From: Desmonostoc muscorum LEGE 12446
GTDB taxonomy: Bacteria > Cyanobacteriota > Cyanobacteriia > Cyanobacteriales > Nostocaceae
Assembly (NCBI RefSeq): GCF_015207005.2
Contig: NZ_JADEXS020000001.1
Coordinates: 1,612,001 to 1,676,000 of the forward strand
Length of the DNA stretch: 64,000 bases
Direction of reading: 5' to 3'
In this document: piece by piece, positions 46,588-56,553 of the stretch
How the letters are laid out: each line of letters opens with the position of its first letter
Position numbering within the stretch: position 1 is the stretch's first letter
The notes under the pieces: generated by a model
The model's database searches: none
What the model was told of the DNA's origin: nothing
What the model saw: the letters and a program-made list of their open reading frames with translations, nothing else
Program-made: the position numbers and the translations under genes

Positions 46588-49500
46588 ATGACTGAAAAAA
46601 TGATTTTTCGCAATCGGGTGGTGGATAAAGGTCAACTGAGAAATTTGATTTCTTGGGCCTTTACGCATTATGGTACGGCGCGAACCGCAGTGATGGCGGA
46701 CAAACTGAAAGATTTAGGTTTTCGCTACGCCACTAAAGCAGGGGTTTCCATTAGTGTAGATGACTTGATGGTGCCTCCAACTAAGCGATCGCTCCTAGAA
46801 GCAGCCGAAGAAGAAATTCGCGCCACCGAAGCCCGTTATCAACGTGGTGAAATCACTGAAGTAGAACGCTTTCAAAAGGTAATTGATACTTGGAACGGTA
46901 CCAGTGAAGCCCTCAAAGATGAAGTAGTTGTTCACTTCAAAAAGACCAACCCCCTCAACTCCGTATACATGATGGCATTCTCCGGGGCACGGGGTAACAT
47001 CTCCCAAGTCCGCCAATTGGTAGGTATGCGGGGACTGATGGCAGACCCCCAAGGGGAAATTATCGACTTGCCCATCAAAACCAACTTCCGCGAAGGGCTG
47101 ACGGTGACGGAATACATTATTTCGTCTTACGGTGCCAGAAAAGGATTGGTAGATACCGCCTTACGGACGGCTGACTCTGGTTATCTCACCCGGCGTTTGG
47201 TGGACGTATCCCAGGACGTGATTATTCGGGAATTTGACTGCGGCACCACCAGAGGTATTCCCATTCGGCCAATGACAGAAGGTGCCAAAACTTTGATTCC
47301 TCTGGCAAATCGCTTGATGGGACGGGTAATTGGCGAGGATGTTGTGCATCCAACGACAAAAGAAGTGATTGCAACACGCAACACCCCAATTTCTGATGAC
47401 TTGGCCAAGATAATTGGCAAATCTGGGGTAGGAGAAGTTGTAGTCCGGAGTCCCCTAACTTGTGAAGCTGCACGTTCTGTCTGTCAACATTGCTACGGCT
47501 GGAGTTTAGCCCACGCCAAGATGGTGGACTTGGGGGAAGCTGTGGGGATCATTGCTGCCCAAAGTATCGGCGAACCAGGCACCCAGCTAACCATGCGGAC
47601 ATTCCACACAGGTGGTGTGTTTACCGGGGAAGTGGCACAACAAGTCCGTTCTAAAATTGATGGGACTGTGAAAATTCCCCGGAAATTGCGGACAAGACAA
47701 TATCGTACCCGCCACGGTGAAGATGCCTTGTATGTTGAGGCCAATGGCATCCTAATTTTAGAGCCAAAAAAAGAAGGTGATGCCACACCAGCTAACCAAG
47801 AGGTGCAGCTGACTCAAGGTTCTACATTATATGTATTTGATGGCAATCAAGTAAAACAAGGTCAGTTGTTGGCAGAAGTCGCCCTTGGTGGACGCACAAC
47901 TCGGACTAATACTGAAAAAGCCGTTAAAGATGTGGCTTCTGACTTGGCAGGGGAAGTGCAATTTGCCGAAGTCGTCCCAGAACAAAAAACTGACCGTCAA
48001 GGCAACACCACAACCACAGCCGCACGGGGTGGTTTGATTTGGATTTTGTCTGGTGAAGTTTACAACTTGCCGCCTGGTGCCGAATTGGTGGTAACAAATG
48101 GTGACGCGATCGCTTCTAATGGAGTATTAGCAGAAACCAAATTAACTACTCTGCACGGCGGTGTGGTGCGCTTGCCTGAAGCTACCCCAGGGAAGAGTAC
48201 CAGGGAAATTGAGATTATCACTGCTTCTGTAGTTTTAGACCAGGCAACGGTAACAGTCCAAAGTTCCCAAGGTCGCAATAACTACCTAGTCTCCACTGGC
48301 AATAATCAGGTATTTAACCTCCGCGCTACACCAGGCACAAAAGTGCAAAATGGTCAAGTGGTAGCCGAGTTAATTGATGACCGCTATCGCACAAACACTG
48401 GTGGATTCCTAAAATTCGCGGGCGTTGAAGTCCAGAAAAAAGGCAAAGCCAAACTGGGTTATGAAGTTGTCCAAGGCGGTACACTGTTGTGGATTCCCGA
48501 AGAAACCCACGAAGTCAATAAAGATATCTCCTTGCTGCTGGTAGAAGACGGTCAGTTTGTGGAAGCTGGCACCGAAGTTGTGAAGGATATCTTCTGCCAA
48601 AACAGCGGTGTAATTGAAGTTACCCAGAAAAACGACATCCTGCGGGAAGTGGTGGTGAAGCCAGGAGAACTGCTGATGGTGGACGATCCTGAAGCAGTCA
48701 TGGGACGAGATAATACCTTCATCCAACCAGGTGAAGAATTTCAAGGCAGTGTCGCTACGGAATTACGCTATATCCAGTATGTAGAGACGCCAGAAGGCCC
48801 TGCCCTGTTAAGTCGTCCAGTAGTCGAGTTTGCTGTACCGAACAATCCCGACGTGCCATCAACCACATCGGTAAGTCAACAAACTGGGCGTTCCATCGAG
48901 TTACGCGCAGTGCAGCGCTTGCCTTACAAAGATTCCGAACGGGTAAAATCCGTGGAAGGTGTGGAATTGCTGCGAACCCAGCTAGTACTGGAAATTGAGC
49001 AAGAAGGCGAACAAGATCACAACGCCTCCCCCCTAGCAGCAGATATTGAATTGGTACAGGATACCGAAGACGAGGAAGTTCAGCGCTTGCAGCTCGTGAT
49101 TTTGGAGTCCTTGGTAATTCGTCGAGACATTACTGCTGATGCTACCCAAGGTAGTACCCAGACAACACTGGAAGTACAAGATGGACTAAGCATCGCCCCA
49201 GGTTCCGTGGTCGCACGTACCCAAATCTTGTCTAAAGAAGGGGGGATAGTGCGGGGTGTGCAAAAGGGAACCGAAAATGTACGTCGATGTTTAGTGTTGC
49301 GTGACACTGACATGATGACGGTAAATACCAGTACCCAGCCAAAAGTAAAAGCCGGTGACTTGCTTGTAGCAGGTACAGAAGTTGCTGCTGGAGTTTTTGC
49401 TGACGAATCTGGGCAAGTAATGAATGTCAAAAAATTAACGAGCGCTGAATCCAAAGCGCTGAACGAAGACAATGCTCAGGATTCAGCCCTCAGCACTCAG

Positions 49501-50655
49501 AACTACGCTCTTACTATCCGCGTCGGTCGTCCTTACCGAGTCAGTCCTGGCGCCGTCTTGCAAATAGAAGACGGTGATTTGGTGCAACGGGGTGATAACT
49601 TGGTGTTGTTAGTATTTGAACGTGCCAAAACCGGAGACATTATTCAAGGTTTGCCCCGGATTGAAGAATTGCTCGAAGCTCGTAAACCTAAAGAAGCCTG
49701 TATTTTATGTCGGCGGGCGGGAGAAATCAAGGTAGTTTACGGTGATGGTGATGAAGCGATCGCCATTAAGGTCGTAGAATCAAATGGCGTAGTCACAGAT
49801 TATCCTCTAGGTCCCGGACAAAATTTAATTGTCCCAGATGGTTCTCATGTGTTAGCGGGACAACCGTTGACCGATGGTCCATCGAACCCCCATGAAATTT
49901 TGGAAATCTTCTTTAGCTTGGGTTCCGAAGACGGAATTTATGCTTGTGCTAGCCATGCTTTGCAGAAGGTACAGACTTTCTTGGTGAATGAAGTGCAAAT
50001 GGTATATCAGTCTCAAGGGATTGATATTTCCGATAAGCACATTGAAGTGATTGTGCGCCAGATGACCAACAAAGTCCGGATTGATGATGGTGGTGACACC
50101 ACAATGCTTCCCGGCGAATTGGTAGAACTGCGCCAAGTTGAGCAGGTGAACGAAGCAATGTCAATTACAGGCGGTGCAAAGGCACAGTACACCCCAGTAT
50201 TGTTGGGTATCACCAAAGCATCCTTGAACACCGACAGCTTTATTTCTGCCGCATCCTTCCAAGAGACGACACGGGTACTTACCGAAGCAGCTATTGAAGG
50301 CAAATCTGACTGGCTGCGGGGATTAAAAGAAAACGTGATTATCGGGCGATTGATTCCGGCTGGTACTGGTTACAATACTTATGAAGAAACCAGTGCGATC
50401 GATGACTATGCTACTGATATTACTAGTAGTGTCTTAGATGAAGTTGACGATCCTCTCGATATGGTCTTAGATGACCGCACAGCTCGCACCTATAATTTAG
50501 ATTCTCCGACTCTTGGAGAGCCTAGCTATGGAAACAGACGTGCAGAAAGGTCAATTTTAGATGAGGACGATGACTTAATCGCCGATGAAGTCGCAGACGA
50601 AGAAGATTACGAAGAAGACGACGATGACGACGATGACGATTTCGACGATGAGTAA
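46588..50655 (+). CDS. rpoC2: RNA polymerase subunit beta-prime (C-terminal part)
   Basis: 1,355 residues. Carries the C-terminal half of beta-prime, including the zinc site [15 protein letters not shown] (~290), trigger-loop/bridge region [24 protein letters not shown] (~319-342), and the very large cyanobacterial SI3 insertion of sandwich-barrel repeats between them and the conserved [33 protein letters not shown] (~1230). Residues ~952-973 ([19 protein letters not shown]) are encoded by an AGCGCTGAA / CTCAGCACTCAG simple repeat typical of intergenic DNA, inserted in frame in SI3. The C-terminus is a long acidic tail. Confidence 0.97.
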   Translation: MTEKMIFRNRVVDKGQLRNLISWAFTHYGTARTAVMADKLKDLGFRYATKAGVSISVDDLMVPPTKRSLLEAAEEEIRATEARYQRGEITEVERFQKVIDTWNGTSEALKDEVVVHFKKTNPLNSVYMMAFSGARGNISQVRQLVGMRGLMADPQGEIIDLPIKTNFREGLTVTEYIISSYGARKGLVDTALRTADSGYLTRRLVDVSQDVIIREFDCGTTRGIPIRPMTEGAKTLIPLANRLMGRVIGEDVVHPTTKEVIATRNTPISDDLAKIIGKSGVGEVVVRSPLTCEAARSVCQHCYGWSLAHAKMVDLGEAVGIIAAQSIGEPGTQLTMRTFHTGGVFTGEVAQQVRSKIDGTVKIPRKLRTRQYRTRHGEDALYVEANGILILEPKKEGDATPANQEVQLTQGSTLYVFDGNQVKQGQLLAEVALGGRTTRTNTEKAVKDVASDLAGEVQFAEVVPEQKTDRQGNTTTTAARGGLIWILSGEVYNLPPGAELVVTNGDAIASNGVLAETKLTTLHGGVVRLPEATPGKSTREIEIITASVVLDQATVTVQSSQGRNNYLVSTGNNQVFNLRATPGTKVQNGQVVAELIDDRYRTNTGGFLKFAGVEVQKKGKAKLGYEVVQGGTLLWIPEETHEVNKDISLLLVEDGQFVEAGTEVVKDIFCQNSGVIEVTQKNDILREVVVKPGELLMVDDPEAVMGRDNTFIQPGEEFQGSVATELRYIQYVETPEGPALLSRPVVEFAVPNNPDVPSTTSVSQQTGRSIELRAVQRLPYKDSERVKSVEGVELLRTQLVLEIEQEGEQDHNASPLAADIELVQDTEDEEVQRLQLVILESLVIRRDITADATQGSTQTTLEVQDGLSIAPGSVVARTQILSKEGGIVRGVQKGTENVRRCLVLRDTDMMTVNTSTQPKVKAGDLLVAGTEVAAGVFADESGQVMNVKKLTSAESKALNEDNAQDSALSTQNYALTIRVGRPYRVSPGAVLQIEDGDLVQRGDNLVLLVFERAKTGDIIQGLPRIEELLEARKPKEACILCRRAGEIKVVYGDGDEAIAIKVVESNGVVTDYPLGPGQNLIVPDGSHVLAGQPLTDGPSNPHEILEIFFSLGSEDGIYACASHALQKVQTFLVNEVQMVYQSQGIDISDKHIEVIVRQMTNKVRIDDGGDTTMLPGELVELRQVEQVNEAMSITGGAKAQYTPVLLGITKASLNTDSFISAASFQETTRVLTEAAIEGKSDWLRGLKENVIIGRLIPAGTGYNTYEETSAIDDYATDITSSVLDEVDDPLDMVLDDRTARTYNLDSPTLGEPSYGNRRAERSILDEDDDLIADEVADEEDYEEDDDDDDDDFDDE
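49438..49508. repeat. Intragenic copy of a CTCAGCACTCAG-type repeat in rpoC2
   Basis: The bases GAGCGCTGAATCCAAAGCGC and later CAGCCCTCAGCACTCAGAAC form a hairpin-like repeat unlike the surrounding coding sequence and like the self-complementary repeats seen between genes. It preserves the reading frame. Confidence 0.65.
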
Positions 50656-50673
50656 AACTCAAATCTAAAAGAT

Positions 50674-50707
50674 AAAAAGGCAAAAGAAGATTTTCTTTTG
50701 CCTTTTT
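50674..50707 (+). terminator. Intrinsic terminator of the rpo operon
   Basis: Perfect 14-bp stem: AAAAGGCAAAAGAA (50675-50688) with TTCTTTTGCCTTTT (50693-50706), a 4-base loop, and a T-rich 3' side. It begins about 20 bases after the rpoC2 stop. Confidence 0.9.
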
Positions 50708-50994
50708 AGTTTGGTTTTAAGATGCATGGGGAGTAGGGAGTAGGGAATGGGGAATGGGGAAAGAAACAGTCTTAGGGCGACAATACGGTTCGGTTAAGGT
50801 TTTTTGATTAAAATTTTAGATCCAAAGACGCGATAAATCGCCGTCTCTACAAAAGATTGATTATTGTAGAGACGGCGATTTATCGCGTCTCTTGCTTTAA
50901 CTGCGGAATTATTTTTGATTTAAAAAAATGAAAAAGATACTGACCCTAAAAAGTTAGTCACATAAAATTGAAGTATCCAATAAAACATAAAGCA
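50708..50994. other. Intergenic repeats after the rpo operon
   Basis: Holds a GGGGAGTAGGGAGTAGGGAA block (50727-50762), a copy of ACAATACGGTTCGGTTAAGG with its TTTTTTGATTAAAAT extension (50782-50817), and a 63-bp palindrome of the CGCCGTCTCTACA family with 26-bp perfect arms (50827-50852 and 50864-50889). Confidence 0.8.
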
Positions 50995-51210
50995 ATGAGT
51001 AATCTAAGAAATGATTTGAATGCTTTAACTGACGAGTTACGTAATCGTCGCAGAGGTTATGACGGTTCTCGCGACCACGGTGGGGTTAGTTATAGCGAGA
51101 ATGACCACGACCACAGCCACGACGACCACAGCCACGACGACCACGACCATGACCATGACCATCATGATATTTCTGATGACGATAACGGCGATGGAGATTG
51201 CGATGATTAG
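50995..51210 (+). CDS. Small Asp/His-rich protein
   Basis: 71 residues from the ATG at 50995. The N-terminal ~30 residues are ordinary (MSNLRNDLNALTDELRNRRRGYDGSRDHGG). The rest is almost only Asp, His, Ser and Gly, with repeated HSHDD and DHDH units, ending DDDNGDGDCDD. Such a tail could bind divalent metals (Zn, Ni, Cu) or be an intrinsically disordered spacer. No similar family is recognised. The coiled-coil/WD40 pair begins 62 bases downstream on the same strand and its last residues (DNNRDYHEDNLDRNDYSCD) have the same acidic flavour. Confidence 0.6.
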   Translation: MSNLRNDLNALTDELRNRRRGYDGSRDHGGVSYSENDHDHSHDDHSHDDHDHDHDHHDISDDDNGDGDCDD

Positions 51211-51272
51211 AGAGTTTTAGACAAACAATTTTCTACGTAATAGCAATCTTGTGACTCCCTAAGGATAATTGT

Positions 51273-51791
51273 ATGGTGTTACCCCATATTTTAGCGATCG
51301 CTACCAACCACGTAACTCCTTTAATTATGGGGGTAGCACAGCGGGTAGTAGGTGTTTTCTTGAGTGACGAGTTGAGAGAGAAACGTAAGAAGCCCAAAAT
51401 TTCAGACTCACCAAGCAATAGTCAAAGTACAAGTCTCAATGAGTCTCTTGTAAAGGTACTTGGAGAGCATCAGCAGCACATAGCAGATATCAAAGCACAG
51501 GAGTTAGACATTCAAGAAACTGCTCTAAATATTCAAAAGGCAATTGCTATTGATAATTCTGAATACAGAGAAAAACTGCTAGCACTAGAGCATAAAAAGC
51601 TGCGGCTTCAGGAAGCAATGGCAAAGGGAGAGCAAGATTTTCAGGCGAAACAAAGTGCTTTATACCGAGAATTACTCCAAAAACACAAAGAGCAGGAAAT
51701 CGCTATCCAACTCACTAATCTTCATTACAGAGTCTTTAGATTGGCGATCGCTCACTCAACAATTGAAAGCCGAAAATCCCGACATCAGTGA
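51273..51791 (+). CDS. Coiled-coil protein, possibly the 5' part of a frameshifted gene
   Basis: 172 codons. A short hydrophobic start (MVLPHILAIATNHVTPLIMGVAQRVVGVFL) is followed by a basic patch and then a long coiled coil (~60-150; GEHQQHIADIKAQELDIQETALNIQ...FQAKQSALYRELLQKHKEQEIAIQ). The last ~25 codons (LTNLHYRVFRLAIAHSTIESRKSRHQ) lose the coiled-coil pattern and overlap the next frame. Reading the next frame from ~51720 gives ITESLDWRSLTQQLKAENPDISDE, which looks like genuine protein. This suggests one longer gene with a frameshift near 51710-51725, or two overlapping genes. Function unknown. Confidence 0.55.
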   Translation: MVLPHILAIATNHVTPLIMGVAQRVVGVFLSDELREKRKKPKISDSPSNSQSTSLNESLVKVLGEHQQHIADIKAQELDIQETALNIQKAIAIDNSEYREKLLALEHKKLRLQEAMAKGEQDFQAKQSALYRELLQKHKEQEIAIQLTNLHYRVFRLAIAHSTIESRKSRHQ

Positions 51792-53400
51792 TGAAACAAT
51801 TCTTTGTGAAATTTGCGATTTAATTGTTGTTTTAAATAAGCTGCTGGCAGCATTTCTCGCAGATTTATATTACTTGATTGAAGTAGACCCTTATTATGAA
51901 CCCCAGTTATTTCAGATGGATTTGGGATTGCCGTTAGAAGCAGCCACATCCTTTATTCAACCCTATTTAGACCTCCTAAAACAGATACAACAGCAGCAAC
52001 TTCAAGCCCATGAAAGGGAAATTAAAATGCTTCAACAAGCTCAGGTTTGGAAGTGTGTAAATACTTTTACTGGATTTTATGATTCTTTATACTCAATTGA
52101 AATTAGTCCTGATGGACAAACCTTACTTGGCATAAGCCAATATTATGAAATTGAAGTACCAAAAAAACAATATTCGTACTACAATTCATTCACTAAAATT
52201 GATTATGAAAACCATACTTTTGGTTGTATAACTAAAATGTGGAATTTAAATAATGAGAAATTAATTCGTGCTTTTCCTTATAATTTTGATGGATTTAGTC
52301 CCGAGGGAAAACTGCTTTTTAAACTGGATAAATATGGAAAAATTAACATTTGGAACCCTGGGAATGGAAAATTATTGTATCAGCTATCAGAAGAATTTTA
52401 TGCCTTTAGCACTGACGGAAAACTACTGATTACTGATTTATACAATACAGTTAAAATTTATAATTCTCAAACAGGAAGCTTGCTATTCAATTCTTCTGAA
52501 AAGATAGCTAATTATTCTTATTGGAAAGAGAAGCCAATTAACATTAGTCTGAATAGTAAATTGCTTGCTGCTGGTTGTGAAGACAAAACAATTAAAATTT
52601 GGGATATTTTCACTGGTGAATTACTTTTTACTCTTCCCGAACATTCATCCTCAATTCATTGTGTAACTTTTAGTCCTGATGGTGAATTACTTGCTAGTAG
52701 CGACGATAGTAGTATCCATATTTTGAATTTTAAGCTACAGAAACTTGTGCATTCAATTTCTCAGGAAGATGTTTTTGGACTTACTTTTAATCCAGATGGA
52801 CAGATACTCGTGAGTTCATATCGTTATAGAAACTCTCTGTGTTTGTGGAGTCCTCATACTGGAGAAAACCTCAAATCATTCTCTTTTCCTGCAAAAATGA
52901 TTTTTGATAAACGACATCGAATGAGGACTTTTGATATAAGTTCATTGACAGATAGAGGTACAGGTAGACCTGACACGAATTATTATATTAAACCCTCCAC
53001 TATCGCCTTTAATGATAGTATAGTTATTTGTGAAGATACAGATAACGTGCTTCACTTATGGAATCTTGAGACAGGAGAAAAGCTTCCGTCCCGTTCAAAA
53101 GATTCAATTCTAATTCCTGATAAACAGACCCTCTGTACAATCATTGAAGATGAAACCACAGGTATTTGCGATCTCCAAATTCGGAATCGAGACACAGGGA
53201 AACTGCTTCAAACACTCCCTGGTCACTCAGGCGGAATTAAGCAGGTTGTCTTCAGTAATGATGGTCAAACAATGGTAAGCCTTGGTGGAGATTTGACCCT
53301 TAAAGTGTGGAAACATGAACCAGAAGAACTGCTAGAAGCAGATAACAATAGGGATTACCACGAAGACAATCTCGATCGCAACGACTATAGCTGTGATTAG
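51655..53400 (+). CDS. WD40-repeat protein, possibly the 3' part of a frameshifted gene
   Basis: Up to 581 codons, but the first ~25 (to LIFI) overlap the upstream coiled coil in another frame and are probably not native; no ribosome site precedes the GTG at 51655. From ~51720: a helical region (LDWRSLTQQLKAENPDISDETILCEICDLIVVLNKLLAAF), a short coiled coil (KQIQQQQLQAHEREIKMLQQ), then a seven- to eight-bladed WD40-like propeller with blades such as FSPDGELLASSDDSSIHILN and FSNDGQTMVSLGGDLTLKVWK. The tail is acidic. WD40 propellers of this kind are often sensor or scaffold parts of cyanobacterial signalling and conflict proteins; no effector domain is visible. Confidence 0.65.
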   Translation: MLYTENYSKNTKSRKSLSNSLIFITESLDWRSLTQQLKAENPDISDETILCEICDLIVVLNKLLAAFLADLYYLIEVDPYYEPQLFQMDLGLPLEAATSFIQPYLDLLKQIQQQQLQAHEREIKMLQQAQVWKCVNTFTGFYDSLYSIEISPDGQTLLGISQYYEIEVPKKQYSYYNSFTKIDYENHTFGCITKMWNLNNEKLIRAFPYNFDGFSPEGKLLFKLDKYGKINIWNPGNGKLLYQLSEEFYAFSTDGKLLITDLYNTVKIYNSQTGSLLFNSSEKIANYSYWKEKPINISLNSKLLAAGCEDKTIKIWDIFTGELLFTLPEHSSSIHCVTFSPDGELLASSDDSSIHILNFKLQKLVHSISQEDVFGLTFNPDGQILVSSYRYRNSLCLWSPHTGENLKSFSFPAKMIFDKRHRMRTFDISSLTDRGTGRPDTNYYIKPSTIAFNDSIVICEDTDNVLHLWNLETGEKLPSRSKDSILIPDKQTLCTIIEDETTGICDLQIRNRDTGKLLQTLPGHSGGIKQVVFSNDGQTMVSLGGDLTLKVWKHEPEELLEADNNRDYHEDNLDRNDYSCD

Positions 53401-53679
53401 TTCATAGCATCAGGGAATACTTGGCGACTTTCAAAGAACGTGCAATTTGGACGCACATTAGTTTATCTCCTACACTTCATGATTCTTAATCATGCCAGCT
53501 TACTTTTGTAGCTGACAGAAGTACCATAATCCAATAGGCTGATCTTAAAGTGGTGATTTTTCAGAAAGCTCAACTACTGAAAAGGTAGGGTTTATTGCTC
53601 AGTATTTGGGGATAAATATGTATAAAATTTTGACTACCCTCTATCATCACTGAGTTGTTAATTAGTATCTATCGAGAAA
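53401..53679. other. Intergenic, nothing recognised
   Basis: About 280 bases with no repeat or hairpin of note between two genes on the same strand. Confidence 0.5.
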
Positions 53680-54000
53680 ATGCCCCTTAAAATAGTCCAG
53701 AACTTTGACGCCAGTTTTACTCTTGAACCACAAGCTCAAGAAAGTCTATTCAAATTATTAACGAGTGAAGCTTTTTTAAACCAAATATGTCAGCAATTAC
53801 AGTGTGAAAAAGTGGAATTTACAGAGTTACTTTTCCAGCCAGTTCCTTATAGCTTAACTACTACTAAGGGAATGCCAGCAGAATTTGAAAAGTATCATGA
53901 ATCTGATGAATATGGCATCATCAATGTACCACCAAATTTCATGTTTACTGCTAAGATTTTTAAACCCAGTCGCCTTTGTGCCATTTACCATAAAATTTGA
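53680..54000 (+). CDS. Hypothetical protein
   Basis: 106 residues (MPLKIVQNFDASFTLEPQAQESLFKLL...). Acidic-neutral, no membrane segment or known motif. It lies 109 bases before the GIY-YIG gene on the same strand. Coding character is supported by normal codon use and length only; family not recognised. Confidence 0.5.
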   Translation: MPLKIVQNFDASFTLEPQAQESLFKLLTSEAFLNQICQQLQCEKVEFTELLFQPVPYSLTTTKGMPAEFEKYHESDEYGIINVPPNFMFTAKIFKPSRLCAIYHKI

Positions 54001-54109
54001 ATAATAATTTCGCGCAGAGAGGAGATATAAGAGAAATTTTAATTAATAATTTAGGATTCCTCTTGAAAATCTCAAATAAAAAGGCAATAGCAAGTTTTAG
54101 ATTTGATTT

Positions 54110-54655
54110 ATGACTACTGAAACAAATACTCCTGCTTTAGCAAGTTTGGAATACGCTCCATACATTGACGATCGCGGTCAACTCCCAGAACAATTTCAAG
54201 GTAAAATCGGCGTATATGCTATCTTTGACCAAGAAAAAGCGCTGCAATTTGTGGGATATTCTCGTGATGTTTATCTCAGTCTCAAGCAGCATTTAGTACG
54301 TCAACCACAGCAATGTTATTGGGTGAAAGTTCAAACTATTGAACGCCCCAGCCGCACGGTTTTAGAAAATATTGAAAATGCTTGGATTGCTGAAAATGGC
54401 AGTGTACCAACAGGAAATGGGGAGAACAAGCAAAAATGGATCGATCCCATTGATGTCAAAGTGTTAATGACATCTGAAGAACAGGTAAAGTATCATAATC
54501 CAGCGAATGATGAATTGGCACAAATAAAAATTATTAAAAATGTGGCTCGGCGAGTAGAAGCAGAAATTTCCAAAGAATTAGAAGCGCGTGGTTTGCAAGT
54601 AGAAATTCGCTTTAATCCTAAATTGAAAGAACAAGGATTACTAGATTTGAAATGA
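54110..54655 (+). CDS. GIY-YIG nuclease-like protein
   Basis: 181 residues with a short GIY-YIG domain: GKIGVYAIFDQEKALQFVGYSRDVYLSLKQHL (GVY...VGYS replacing GIY...YIG), Arg in YSRD (~60s), and a Glu in RTVLENIENAWIAENGSVPTGN. The catalytic pattern (first Tyr, Arg, Glu, Asn) is present, so cleavage activity is possible. A helical C-terminus (RVEAEISKELEARGLQVEIRFNPKLKEQGLLDLK) follows. Related proteins are common in cyanobacteria and plastids. It precedes the kinase gene by 47 bases and is probably in one transcript with it. Confidence 0.78.
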   Translation: MTTETNTPALASLEYAPYIDDRGQLPEQFQGKIGVYAIFDQEKALQFVGYSRDVYLSLKQHLVRQPQQCYWVKVQTIERPSRTVLENIENAWIAENGSVPTGNGENKQKWIDPIDVKVLMTSEEQVKYHNPANDELAQIKIIKNVARRVEAEISKELEARGLQVEIRFNPKLKEQGLLDLK

Positions 54656-54702
54656 AGGTAGTTTTGGGAAAACTATCTTATGAATATCGCTGGTAATCTC
54701 TC

Positions 54703-56163
54703 ATGACAACACAGCTACTGAACGATCGCTATCAAGTTATCCGCACTTTGGGGGCTGGTGGGTTTGGTCAAACCTATCTCGCAGAAGATACCTATATGCC
54801 CTCAAAGCGCCATTGTGTGGTGAAACAGCTAAGACCGATTCAGAACAACCCTCAAATTTACCAAATAGTCCAAGAGAGGTTTCAACGGGAAGCAGCTATT
54901 TTAGAAGAACTCGGTGGCGCAAATGACCAGATTCCAGCGTTGTATGCTTACTTTTCTTCAGGCGGGGAATTTTATTTAGTTCAGGAGTGGGTTGAAGGTG
55001 ATACCCTAACTGCAAAAATCCAAAAGCAAGGGCTATTTAGTGAAGCCGCAGCTCAGGAATTATTCATAAATATCTTACCCGTTTTAGATTACGTCCACTC
55101 AAAAAATATTGTTCACCGGGATATTAAACCTGATAACATTATTGTGCGTTATCGTGACGGAAAACCAGTGCTAATTGATTTTGGTGCTGTGCGGGAATCA
55201 ATGGGAACTGTGGTGAATTCCCAAGGTAATCCTACCAGTTCCATTGTGATTGGTACACCTGGATATATGCCCAGCGAACAAGCCGCAGGTAGACCAGTTT
55301 ATTCGAGTGATTTATATAGTTTGGGAATGACAGTAATTTATTTACTGACTGGAAGAGTAGCGCAACAACTAGAGACAGATTCCCAGACTGGTGAAATTGT
55401 TTGGCGACAGTATGCTAGTCATATTAGCCCAATGATGGCAGGAATAATTGACCGAGCGATCGCTTATCATCCACGGGATCGCTATCCCACAGCTAGAGCG
55501 ATGCTAGATGCTTTGCAGACCATAGCAAATCCAATTCCGCCAACGCAACCCATTTTTACCGAACCAACTGTCGTATCTGCACCACCACCTCAAACAGTAC
55601 ATGTTCAGCCACAGCCAAGTCCTCAAAATAATAATCAGAATAATATCCTCATCGGCAGTTTAATTGCAGGCGGATTAATCGGTGCATCTGTAATTATTGG
55701 TCAGATGCTGACAAATTCTTCTCAACAAACAACAGATAAAACAATATTACCTTCACAAACACCCTCAACTGTTCCCAGCCCGATAATAGAAACTCCTAAA
55801 TTTACACCAACTCCATCTATTCCTACTCAATCTACACCTTCTCCAACTCCATTAATAACGCCAGATGATAACACCACTGTTAATACTTATTTTTGGCTTT
55901 ACCAAAGACCTGTAACTGATGCAGATTTGGACGGCAAAAGCGGTTTTGAATTAGATATTATGCGAAATTCAATATTTGCTAGCCACGGGCGCCGTTTTGA
56001 CACGCCTGAATTACAAGATTACTTTAATAACCAACCTTGGTATCGTCCCATATATTCACCAAAAGAATTTTCACCTAAATTGTTATCAAGGTTAGAGCAA
56101 CAGAATGTGGACTATATCAGTAAATATCAAGACCGTTATGGTCTGAGATATTTTAAGAAATAA
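54703..56163 (+). CDS. Ser/Thr protein kinase with transmembrane helix and YARHG domain
   Basis: 486 residues. Complete eukaryotic-type kinase domain (1-~270): glycine loop GAGGFGQTY (17-25), Lys41 in VVKQLRP, catalytic HRDIKPDN (~139), DFGAVRES, and TPGYMPSEQA. A Pro/Gln linker, one transmembrane helix (~314-336), a Pro/Thr-rich stalk, and a C-terminal YARHG domain (~390-480; ELDIMRNSIFASHGRRFDTPELQDYFNNQPWYRP) follow. YARHG domains are extracytoplasmic and probably bind cell-wall or ligand. The protein is thus a receptor kinase of the PknB-like plan common in Nostocales. Confidence 0.9.
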   Translation: MTTQLLNDRYQVIRTLGAGGFGQTYLAEDTYMPSKRHCVVKQLRPIQNNPQIYQIVQERFQREAAILEELGGANDQIPALYAYFSSGGEFYLVQEWVEGDTLTAKIQKQGLFSEAAAQELFINILPVLDYVHSKNIVHRDIKPDNIIVRYRDGKPVLIDFGAVRESMGTVVNSQGNPTSSIVIGTPGYMPSEQAAGRPVYSSDLYSLGMTVIYLLTGRVAQQLETDSQTGEIVWRQYASHISPMMAGIIDRAIAYHPRDRYPTARAMLDALQTIANPIPPTQPIFTEPTVVSAPPPQTVHVQPQPSPQNNNQNNILIGSLIAGGLIGASVIIGQMLTNSSQQTTDKTILPSQTPSTVPSPIIETPKFTPTPSIPTQSTPSPTPLITPDDNTTVNTYFWLYQRPVTDADLDGKSGFELDIMRNSIFASHGRRFDTPELQDYFNNQPWYRPIYSPKEFSPKLLSRLEQQNVDYISKYQDRYGLRYFKK

Positions 56164-56553
56164 GTTGCAGCAGAATTCAGGAGTCAGGAGTCAGAAGTCA
56201 GGAGTCAGGAGTCAGAATTCAGAACTCTGAATTAGTTTTGTAGGGTGCGTTATCGCTTCAGCGTAACGCACTCAGATCCCCCCCAACCCCCTTACAGCTA
56301 TTTTCAGGTAAATAGACCACGCGGTAAGGGCACAGCAATGCTCATTGGTGTCAACTTCAGCTCAAACCTTTATCCCACAAACGTTATACCCCACCCCCAA
56401 CCCCTCCCCTTACCAAGGGGAGGGGCGGTTTTGGCTTTAGACAAAACCGGGGTGGGGTAACGCTACGGGAGTCTATCTCCATGATTTTCCAGGGAGATCG
56501 CACGTTCATTTGCCTCAACGATATTGAAATACTGACAATCTCGTAATTTCAAC
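56164..56553. other. Intergenic repeats
   Basis: Contains GGAGTCAGGAGTCAGAAGTC tandem units (56178-56224), a GTAGGGTGCGTTAT / GTAACGCAC hairpin (~56241-56272) like that at 30285-30322, part of the GGGCACAGCAATGCT repeat (56326), the CATTGGTGTCAACTT sequence related to 14923, and a CCCCTCCCCTTACCAAGGGGAGGGG hairpin (~56401-56425). Confidence 0.75.
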
